A stretch of 56,723 nucleotides of DNA from CAZMGT01 sp964565895. Lineage in GTDB: Bacteria > Armatimonadota > Zipacnadia > UBA1398 > CAZMGT01. The DNA lies in contig CAZMGT010000019.1 of assembly GCA_964565895.1 (NCBI GenBank), positions 1-56,723 on the forward strand, given 5' to 3'. Below, one piece after another: positions 50,474 through 56,723 of the stretch; within the stretch, counting starts at the first letter, position 1, and each line of letters opens with the position of its first letter. The position numbers and the translations under genes were made by a program. The notes below the pieces were generated by a model that saw only the letters and a program-made list of their open reading frames with translations, was not told where the DNA came from and searched no databases.

Positions 50474-51576
50474 TGTGCCACCCCCTGTTCCAGGCGCGCG
50501 GGTAGCGGATAGGCGCAGCCGTATTGCACGATGCGCTCGTCGTCTTGATGGACGCCTTTAACCAAGTCGCCCAGCGCCTCACGCGGGCTTTGCCAGAAGA
50601 ACACCGAGCCGGCGCGAAACATAATTACGGGGCGCTTCCACGGCCGTCTTTCCAGGGCATAGTGCCCCCCGAGCTTGCCCCGCTTAACGTGGAGTTCGTA
50701 GTAGCCGTCGCGCGGGTCGCCATTGCGCGGGACATAGGACGAGGACAAAGAGAGGAAAGCATTTGTCTCGGGAAGAGCAGGGAACTCGAACGGCTCGAAG
50801 GCTAGGATGGAAAACGCACCCTTGCCCGTGGACTTGTCTTTGCCAAAGCCCGAGCGCTCGACGAAGGCGAGCCATTCGCGCAGCTCATCGCTGGAGAGGA
50901 CCTCGGGGTCGAGGCGAAGGTAAACGGAGTAGGCGAGGCGAGGGAATTTTTCCTCTACGGAAAAGAGGCGGCCCTCGAGGGTTCCCCCAGCGAGGCGGTC
51001 GATGGTGTTTTTGAGAAGGGACGCGTGCTCTGCCCCGGGTGGGACCTTGTCGCAAGCGATTTGCTGCTGCGTATCGAACACGGGGCAGTGCTGCCAGCCC
51101 GCTTGGTCGCCATGGAGTTGGCAATCGTCGTTATAGGCGCCGGTTTTGGGGCAGATCGTTAAGCTGAGCACGCGGTCGAAGATCGCGCGCGCGGAGAGCG
51201 CGGCGCGGATTTGTTGAAGGACCTGGAGCTCGAGGTAAGGGAGCTTGGCGACCGCCTTTATCGCGGCGATGATGCTCTTGCGGTTGCTGCGGGTGTCGGG
51301 AATGTCGTGCTGAGCCATGAGCTCGGTTACTTCGCTTTGGCCGAGCGTGGGGAGGAGGGGCGCGGGCAGGAAAAAACGCAGCTTTTCGGTATCCGAGGGG
51401 AACCCGTCGGAGAGGACGAGCGGGATGCGCTCGGCAAAGGCGGCGAGCAGCTCCTCAAGGCGGTTTTCGCCGCTAACATAGCGCGCAGCCCAGCACAGGT
51501 GGCCGAACAGAGTGTCGGCGTGCAAAGGGGTAATGTAGGAAGAGCGAAAGCGCAAGTCTAAGCGATAACCGTCCAC
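50470..51576 (-). CDS. csm4: Type III-A CRISPR protein Csm4
   Basis: A 368-residue Cas5-like RAMP that binds the crRNA 5' tag and contacts Cas10. The N-terminus reads LDLRFRSSYITPLHADTLFGHLCWA, the typical Csm4/Cmr3 start. The glycine-rich loop near residue 240 reads GFGKDKSTGKGAF. The GTG start has GGAGGT seven bases upstream. The gene lies 69 bases after csm3 and overlaps csm5. Confidence 0.9.
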   Translation of the reverse strand: MDGYRLDLRFRSSYITPLHADTLFGHLCWAARYVSGENRLEELLAAFAERIPLVLSDGFPSDTEKLRFFLPAPLLPTLGQSEVTELMAQHDIPDTRSNRKSIIAAIKAVAKLPYLELQVLQQIRAALSARAIFDRVLSLTICPKTGAYNDDCQLHGDQAGWQHCPVFDTQQQIACDKVPPGAEHASLLKNTIDRLAGGTLEGRLFSVEEKFPRLAYSVYLRLDPEVLSSDELREWLAFVERSGFGKDKSTGKGAFSILAFEPFEFPALPETNAFLSLSSSYVPRNGDPRDGYYELHVKRGKLGGHYALERRPWKRPVIMFRAGSVFFWQSPREALGDLVKGVHQDDERIVQYGCAYPLPARLEQGVAQ

Positions 51577-51645
51577 GGCTCACACCTCCGTGGGCGAGGG
51601 TGGGCGTTCGCCCGGTTTTTTAGTTTGCCACCGGCCAGGCCAGCG

Positions 51646-52335
51646 TTAGGTAGCGGCTATGTCGGGCAGGGTGACGTCGTTGCCCTGCTCGTCTTTGAGC
51701 TCAACGAACTCGACTTTGCCGTAGCCCCTGCTGCCTGAGCCGCCGAGGGCGTCGAGCTCGATCAGGCGCAGGCCCTCGAGGACGTACTTAAAGTTCTCCT
51801 CGTCGGTCTTGCCGTCGTCTCCGGTGTCGAAGACGCGATAGACGAGCTCAAACTCGAAGCACACGCCGGGGGGCACGCGCTCCATCGTGCGCGGGTTGGC
51901 CCGGGCGGTAATGCGGTCGATTGTGTTCTCGGATTTAACCTCGGCGTAGAGGAGACCCGACCTGTCGCGAAGCGCGTCGAGCCGCTTTTTGCTCTCCTCG
52001 GACAGGTTAGCATCGCGAACGATCAAGCGGCCCTGGCCAATTTTCGCTTCTTCGCCGGCACTTGTGCCAAACACGCGGCAGACGAAACAGCTTGTATCGT
52101 TGCACCACTTGTGCGGATTGCCGCCGTTGTTAAGTTTGTCGTATTTGAGCTCGAGCAGCGAGCGCATTTTGCCCTTGATGGAGGACCCTGGTATGTAGGG
52201 ATATTCGGTGACCGGGTCGCGGATAATCGGGTTGTCCATTCCGCCGATTTCCACGGACTCGGCGGAGCCCCCGATGCGCAAGCCGGTTTTGACGACGATC
52301 TTGCCTCTGAGCGTGCGATACCTGCAGAGCTTCAT
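51646..52335 (-). CDS. csm3: Type III-A CRISPR backbone nuclease Csm3
   Basis: A 229-residue Cas7-like protein that polymerises along the crRNA and cuts target RNA at six-base intervals. The expected catalytic aspartate is present as D34 in IGGMDNPIIRDP. YIPGSSIKGKMRSLLE and the closing SRGYGKVEF glycine loop are standard. A cysteine set (CNDTSCFVC) suggests bound zinc, as in several Csm3 proteins. The ATG overlaps the csm2 stop (ATGA). Confidence 0.93.
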   Translation of the reverse strand: MKLCRYRTLRGKIVVKTGLRIGGSAESVEIGGMDNPIIRDPVTEYPYIPGSSIKGKMRSLLELKYDKLNNGGNPHKWCNDTSCFVCRVFGTSAGEEAKIGQGRLIVRDANLSEESKKRLDALRDRSGLLYAEVKSENTIDRITARANPRTMERVPPGVCFEFELVYRVFDTGDDGKTDEENFKYVLEGLRLIELDALGGSGSRGYGKVEFVELKDEQGNDVTLPDIAAT

Positions 52336-52760
52336 CGTCCCTCACGCACCCCCTTTCCGTAGCAAAAGCCGACGACGGCTTCGAAGTAAAGCATGAACCG
52401 TTTGAAGTCGTCGATTGTGTTAATCTCGCGCACGTTGTCCTCGAGGAAGTGGTAGAAGGACTCGGGTATTTTGGCATCGCGGCCTCCGCCTCGGTACCTG
52501 TATGCGGCAACTGCGCGCATCATTTTCAGTCGAGGGAGAACGCGCTGGAAGTTTTTTGGGTCATCGGCAATTTGGGCCTCGAGCGCGCGAAAACCATGGA
52601 AAAAAGCACGCAGCTGGCTTGCTGTTACAGGAGACCGCTTGCCTGCGAGTTCTTCTGCTACTTGGTGCGCCTTGTCGGAAACCAGTTGCTCCAGCGGCAG
52701 ACCTTTGCCCACCCAGTCGATCTTTTCCCTAGCCGGCGGGCGGCTGCTATGTTGGGCCAT
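52332..52760 (-). CDS. csm2: Type III-A CRISPR small subunit Csm2
   Basis: A 142-residue small helical subunit (Cas11 type) that lines the target RNA in the Csm complex. The core VTASQLRAFFHGFRALEAQI and a closing DDFKRFMLYFEAVVGFCYG helix are typical. The ATG lies 14 bases inside the end of cas10 and the stop overlaps csm3, so the order cas10-csm2-csm3 is tightly coupled. Confidence 0.88.
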   Translation of the reverse strand: MAQHSSRPPAREKIDWVGKGLPLEQLVSDKAHQVAEELAGKRSPVTASQLRAFFHGFRALEAQIADDPKNFQRVLPRLKMMRAVAAYRYRGGGRDAKIPESFYHFLEDNVREINTIDDFKRFMLYFEAVVGFCYGKGVREGR

Positions 52761-55245
52761 GGCCGTCCTCCTCTCGCGTTGCTAGGAGCGCCCAGTTAAT
52801 GGGCCAGCGGAGCATGTACCACATGTCGTCTGCATCCTGCGCAAGTAAACGCTCTAGCCGTTCCACCACCTCCTTGTCGTGGGGGTTGCCCTCGTTGTCG
52901 AGGAAGTTTCGGCCGATGTCGTAAGCGAGACGCGACCTGTATAGCGCGCCGCGCGGGTCGCTTTTTGTACGATAGTCCTCGTGCATCTTGCGATAGGCGA
53001 GCAGCCGGTAGAGAAAGGCTCGAGGAATGCCGCGAGGGGGCTCGCTCTTTCGTTTAAAAATTGCGTTAACGAAGAACTTTGCCCACTCTTGGGCATCGTG
53101 GGCGCGCAACCAGGGGAGGACAGTGCTGAACATCGTGATGCGGGCGCGGCCGGTATTTTTGCTTTGGTCGAGCAGGTCTTTGCTCATCCGCGCGGCAGTA
53201 GAAATGGGGCACCGTGGCGATGCGATAGCGATACCCGCGGAGAGGGTTATGCTAGGGTTCTGGGCGGTGAATCTGCGAAATTCTCTCTCGACAATTTGCG
53301 CAAAATGGAGCGCTGTCTGCCACGGAGCGACCACGAGCAAATCGTCGCCGCCCGAATATGTAACGTAAACTTCGCTTAAGTCTACGCGCTCGCCCTGGAG
53401 CTCTGCCCCGCGCGAAATAAGTTCGTTTAGCCCCCAGCCAAAGAAGTATTCGAGCATGCGGCTCATCGTGGCTAGGCGTGACAGAGAAACCTGCGAGGCC
53501 TGCTTTTCCTCTCCGGCCAAGCCTAGAGCAAAGATGAGGCCCAGCCGGTCGACATCGCCGCGCAAATACCCCAGCCGCTGCACGCCGTCGCAGGCGGCGG
53601 CGATACACTGAAAAGTCTTCGGCGCCCCTGCTGCGCGGCCAGGTCGAGAGATGTCCTTCCAGTGCTCGCACCGGTCGGTTCCTAGCTCGCACCTTGCGCA
53701 ACGGTCTTCAAGTTCCTGCGCGTCGGAAAACGTGGGGAGATGCATGCAATAGGAGAGAAAGCCCGAGGGGACGTCCGCCCGCAGATTAGTATCGCGCAGT
53801 CGGTAGTAAAGCTCGGTGCCCTGCGGCGGCTGCTTGTCGCCGGGAAGAAGAACAACGGACAGAGGCTGGTCATCGAAAAAGCGCACGGTGCGCTCGTCTT
53901 TCTCCAGGCCCGCAACGAACGCCAGAGCATGTGTGCGAGGGAGCCATTTGCCAATATCCTCATCAATTTGGCAGGCGTGGCAAATTGCTTCCTGCTCAGG
54001 AACGCCGGGGGTTATGTTGGGAAACTTGTGGCATGTGGCACAGACGCCGTGCTGATAGTCGACATCCATCACATGTGCTTGGGGGCCGGTGAGCAGCTCG
54101 GAGAACTTTTTGCGCTTAGCAAGATTCACGCGGTCTCTAAGTGCTTCCAGAACAAGATGGAATTGGCCCTGCGCGAAGTCGCTGCCGGCTAGCTCAACGC
54201 TTGCAATGGAAACGCCGAGCTCGCCATGAAAGCGATTTAGCAGCCAGGACTGAATGTGGTTAATCTCCGACTGCAAGGCGTCTTTAGCTTGTGGGGAGTT
54301 GGGCAGCAATAAGAATGCCTGCCCGCCTGCAGACATTAGCCGGCAGGAAAGGGGAAGGTCCAGGGAGCGCAGGATTCGCCAATTAATCGCTTCCGCCAAA
54401 AGCGACAGGTAAAACGATCGCGCGCGCAGCCTCTTTGCCACCGCGCGTCGGCCAGTTCCCGAAATGTCGTAGAGGTATGATTGGATCCCATTTATGTCCA
54501 GCCCTACGAGAAGGAACCGCCGAATGTCGTCGTTAGTAACATGCTGCTCCTGTAGCGTAGCGCCGTCGACATGATAACGGTAGCTGCATGCCGCCAACGC
54601 ACTTGTCGTTCGCAAGTGGTCGAAAAGCGATACGTCGGCTGGTTCACGAGTGACGTCGCTGGGGATGCACCATGTGTACTTTTCGAGAAGGTGATATATA
54701 GTTTCGAAGGGCAAAGGCGAGCTGCTGCGTTGAAGGCTGCGGAAGCTCTCATAAAAGGAGTCTACGTGTGCCTCGAGCTCCGAGCCGTCGAGCTCATCCA
54801 GCTCACGGGGATAGCCAGCTCCGGGGGTAAGTATCTGTAACGGGTACTTCCAGCGCGCGGGACCAGCCTTGTCATCGCCAAGCGTGACGTATGAGAAAAT
54901 GCAATCCAAAGCGCGGAACTTGGCAAACCCTGCCCCTTCCCTCGCCTCTCCACGTTCTGCCGATGAGTAATTGTCCGCTCTGCTTATAATGTAGGCCAGC
55001 GTGCGAACGTGGGGGTCTTCGATGCTCTGTACGCGGAACTCGTCGTCCCAGCGCGGTGTTTCGTGGTGTTGCTTGACCAGGGTGGCGAGTAACTCGGGCT
55101 GCTCGAACGATCTGGGAAACTCTCTCACAAACTGCTCGGACAGTGCGGGATGTCTGGCCGTTTCTCCGGGAACGCGGTTCAGGAGCTTACCAATGTCATG
55201 CAACAAAGCGGCGAGTGCGACTGTCCGATATTCGGAACCATTCAT
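52747..55245 (-). CDS. cas10: Type III-A CRISPR large subunit Cas10/Csm1 (HD nuclease and cyclic oligoadenylate synthase)
   Basis: An 832-residue protein. The start at 55245 puts the HD motif at H16-D17 (ALLHDIGK), the usual N-terminal place for the ssDNA nuclease. A zinc site lies at C402, C405, C422 and C425. The palm domain has G632-G633-D634-D635 in TYSGGDDLLV, needed to make cyclic oligoadenylate. Target RNA binding activates both functions. The signal should feed the CARF-HEPN protein at the other end of the locus. An upstream in-frame ATG (55401) would add 52 residues that precede the HD domain and look non-coding. Confidence 0.94.
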   Translation of the reverse strand: MNGSEYRTVALAALLHDIGKLLNRVPGETARHPALSEQFVREFPRSFEQPELLATLVKQHHETPRWDDEFRVQSIEDPHVRTLAYIISRADNYSSAERGEAREGAGFAKFRALDCIFSYVTLGDDKAGPARWKYPLQILTPGAGYPRELDELDGSELEAHVDSFYESFRSLQRSSSPLPFETIYHLLEKYTWCIPSDVTREPADVSLFDHLRTTSALAACSYRYHVDGATLQEQHVTNDDIRRFLLVGLDINGIQSYLYDISGTGRRAVAKRLRARSFYLSLLAEAINWRILRSLDLPLSCRLMSAGGQAFLLLPNSPQAKDALQSEINHIQSWLLNRFHGELGVSIASVELAGSDFAQGQFHLVLEALRDRVNLAKRKKFSELLTGPQAHVMDVDYQHGVCATCHKFPNITPGVPEQEAICHACQIDEDIGKWLPRTHALAFVAGLEKDERTVRFFDDQPLSVVLLPGDKQPPQGTELYYRLRDTNLRADVPSGFLSYCMHLPTFSDAQELEDRCARCELGTDRCEHWKDISRPGRAAGAPKTFQCIAAACDGVQRLGYLRGDVDRLGLIFALGLAGEEKQASQVSLSRLATMSRMLEYFFGWGLNELISRGAELQGERVDLSEVYVTYSGGDDLLVVAPWQTALHFAQIVEREFRRFTAQNPSITLSAGIAIASPRCPISTAARMSKDLLDQSKNTGRARITMFSTVLPWLRAHDAQEWAKFFVNAIFKRKSEPPRGIPRAFLYRLLAYRKMHEDYRTKSDPRGALYRSRLAYDIGRNFLDNEGNPHDKEVVERLERLLAQDADDMWYMLRWPINWALLATREEDGHGPT

Positions 55246-56390
55246 GGGGAACCCCCCGTAATGCAGTTCGGCTTTGCATGTAGGTCGTATACACCTTCTT
55301 TTCAACGACTTCAGTTTGCCCTTCATCAAAACCTTCCCTGGGGCATTTTTTTCCTCCGCGGATGAGCCCGTGAAACTAACAGCTATAGTAGGCCTGCGCA
55401 TTGTGATTTCCAGCGACCGTCTGTGGTCTGTCGCATGATGCGAGACTGGCGTTCATGTTGAGTGCATGGAGCAGAAGCGGTCTACGCTACAGTAGTGTGT
55501 AGGGGATTAGCATTCGCATTAGCTTTCCTGGCTTTCGCTTTTGATTAACACTTCAGAAATGCGCGTGTCACGGTGCGGATTTGATACTTCCTCTTGCCTC
55601 GGCACCCAGGAGAAGTGCGCGAGCGAGGGGCTGTGTGAGGCCTTTAGCCTATGCGTTAAGGATATCGATTTGTTTCGCACCGTGCAGGACGCTTAATTTG
55701 TTGGCTCTTGTAAAACGTCGTATCTCGGGCGAGAAGGGTGCGCAGTTTGCGAATCCGCTGCCAGAGCTTCGTTGAGCCCTGTCCCGCAGCGGTTTAGATG
55801 TCGCGGGATCAAAAGTAACTTTATCGCCCACCGGGAAGTGTCAGCGCGCAGGCAGGCCAGGCGAGCACAGGGAAGTGAGGCACAGCGACCAAAACCAAGG
55901 CGGCGTTATGCTTCCGATGCAAGACACCGCCTGTGGGCTAATACGTGCAGCGCGCAAACGCTAGCGGCTCCTAGCGTAGCGCTTGGTGCTTAGCACTGCC
56001 TGGCACTGAGCACGAGGCTCTTGGCAATTCGAACGGGGCTTAGCGGCTACAAAGTAGCAAGCGCTTGCGCCTGCAGGAATAAACAGCACAGTCTGCTACT
56101 ACATCAAGTATGCGGCCAGGGCTTTTCGCTCTGCGGTGCGCGCAAGCTCGCGCCGCACACTTTTTGCCAGGCACTCGCTTCGCTCCCGTGCACAACAGGA
56201 GGCTGCAGGTAACGGTAAAGCTGGTGATTGTGCAACAAAGCGAACGATGTGGGTCTGCTACGTGGCGCTGTTCAAATGTCCTCCATTGCTCAGCATTGTC
56301 AGTTCGTGCATCTTAGCGTCAGACGAACAGTGTGCTTGTTGAATGAGCAAAAGCGTGCCGTGCGGCAGAGACGGCAACGGTACAAAAAAA
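55246..56390. other. Gene-poor region between cas10 and tRNA-Asp
   Basis: About 1.1 kb with no protein-like frame on either strand. Composition is visibly less GC-rich than the genome core, with many short TAGC/GCTA words and small inverted repeats around 55.96-56.06 kb (for example GTGCTTAGCAC). The first 200 bases should contain the csm operon leader and promoter. I see no CRISPR repeats, no IS ends and no second tRNA. It may be decayed mobile DNA or contain an unrecognised RNA. Confidence 0.5.
55385..55412 (-). promoter_or_regulatory. Possible sigma-70 promoter for the csm operon
   Basis: On the minus strand TGGAAA and TACTAT are separated by 16 bases, about 140 bases before the cas10 start. 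Both hexamers are imperfect and the choice is tentative. Confidence 0.3.
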
Positions 56391-56467
56391 TGGCGGGGCT
56401 GACGGGACTTGAACCCGCGACCCCCTGATCGACAGTCAGGTACTCTAGCCAACTGAGCTACAGCCCC
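56391..56467 (-). tRNA. tRNA-Asp (GTC)
   Basis: A complete cloverleaf on the minus strand: acceptor GGGGCTG pairs with CAGCCCC, D-arm GCTC...GAGT, anticodon arm CCTGA-CTGTCGA-TCAGG with anticodon GTC, a five-base GGGTC variable stretch, T-arm GCGGG-TTCAAGT-CCCGT, discriminator G and an encoded CCA. The identity is Asp. A T-run follows the CCA directly. Its 3' end faces the gene-poor region and the CRISPR locus, the usual side for tRNA-targeted integration. Confidence 0.96.
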
Positions 56468-56483
56468 GCGCGAACCGCCAAAT

Positions 56484-56512
56484 AGTATAGCACGCGACCG
56501 CCCCTCGGGCAA
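56484..56512 (-). promoter_or_regulatory. Promoter of the tRNA-Asp gene
   Basis: On the minus strand TTGCCC and TATACT are separated by 17 bases, and the -10 is preceded by TGC (extended -10). The -10 lies 16 bases before the tRNA 5' end, consistent with a stable-RNA promoter. Confidence 0.65.
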
Positions 56513-56723
56513 TCCCCTACTCCGCCCCGCAGCGGCGCGGCAGGGCTCCGGCGAACGAAGCTTCCCAGCCCGCCCCGCATGGGCCCAATCCTGCGCTTGC
56601 GGCGTGGCGAAGCTGGGGGCCGGGCTTGCGGGGAGGCCCGGCACAGGCTTGCCGCGCCGCGTTGCAGAGCAGTGGGTTTGCGCGCTCCGGTCAGGGCTGG
56701 CGCTTATCCGCTGCAACAAGAGC
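56513..56723. other. Right-edge segment without an assigned gene
   Basis: About 210 GC-rich bases upstream of the tRNA promoter. No reading frame that looks like a protein and no RNA gene is seen; the window ends here. Confidence 0.4.

Noticed and set aside
55246..55401. 52-residue N-terminal extension of Cas10 from an upstream ATG
   Set aside because: The extension does not resemble Cas10, and the ATG at 55245 places the HD motif at its normal distance from the N-terminus.
56258..56719. Minus-strand frame over the tRNA encoding AVAQLARVPDCRSGGRGFKSRQPRHF-like sequence
   Set aside because: It is the well-known artefact of translating a tRNA gene and its flanks; there is no independent coding support.

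Overview
The window is a GC-rich bacterial chromosome segment (about 50 genes) from a Gram-negative-type cell. There is a PorV/UPF0164-like outer-membrane protein, a heptose-kinase-like cluster, lipoproteins, TAT-exported enzymes and multihaem c-type cytochromes. DUF1080, GH95, GH51, GH144-type and SASA esterase genes, a formylglycine-sulfatase-like tail, DUF6599 and DUF6785-like proteins point to a polysaccharide-degrading lineage of the Planctomycetota / Armatimonadota / Hydrogenedentota kind. The phylum is an inference and cannot be fixed from this sequence alone.

Layout. 0-7.3 kb: tail of an SUMF1-like protein, a giant exported metallophosphatase/thioredoxin/tetrahaem fusion, split coaB and coaC, a TAT aldo/keto reductase with Fe-S motifs, and a DUF6599 protein. 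7.3-12 kb: PorV-like protein, then a tightly overlapping HAD / deoxyhypusine-synthase-like / PfkB-kinase cluster and a flavin reductase. 12-16.2 kb: Gfo/Idh/MocA oxidoreductase and a GH95 fucosidase. 16.2-26.2 kb, all on the minus strand: thiolase homologue without active-site cysteines, ABC-2 ATPase and permease, a coiled-coil membrane protein, cdaA (c-di-AMP synthase), a YbbR protein, glmS and a lipoprotein. 26.4-39.3 kb: haem/beta-propeller protein, DUF6785-like membrane protein, GH51, cupin, DUF1080 and DUF488 proteins, two exported proteins of unclear function, a lipoprotein with a DUF1080-like end, a TAT TIM-barrel protein and a tetrahaem cytochrome. 39.4-42.2 kb: an ECF sigma operon (sigma, ZAS anti-sigma, RseB-like sensor, Spy/CpxP-like periplasmic protein). 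42.5-46.3 kb: SASA esterase, GH144-type enzyme, transglutaminase-like protein.

46.4-55.2 kb is a minus-strand type III-A CRISPR-Cas locus: cas10/csm1, csm2, csm3, csm4, csm5, a truncated cas1, a small-gene/repeat insertion, cas6 and a CARF-HEPN nuclease of the TIGR02710 type. Cas10 keeps both the HD and GGDD motifs and the CARF protein keeps an R-X6-H HEPN motif. The locus therefore looks able to cut target RNA and signal through cyclic oligoadenylate. Adaptation is broken here: only about 66 residues of Cas1 remain, ending inside a palindromic repeat, with no cas2 and no CRISPR array in view. Between cas1 and cas6 lies a well-translated-looking 49-residue basic protein, an overlapping helix-turn-helix-like frame, and three copies of a 27-bp palindromic repeat. 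About 1.1 kb without recognisable genes separates cas10 from a tRNA-Asp gene at the right edge.
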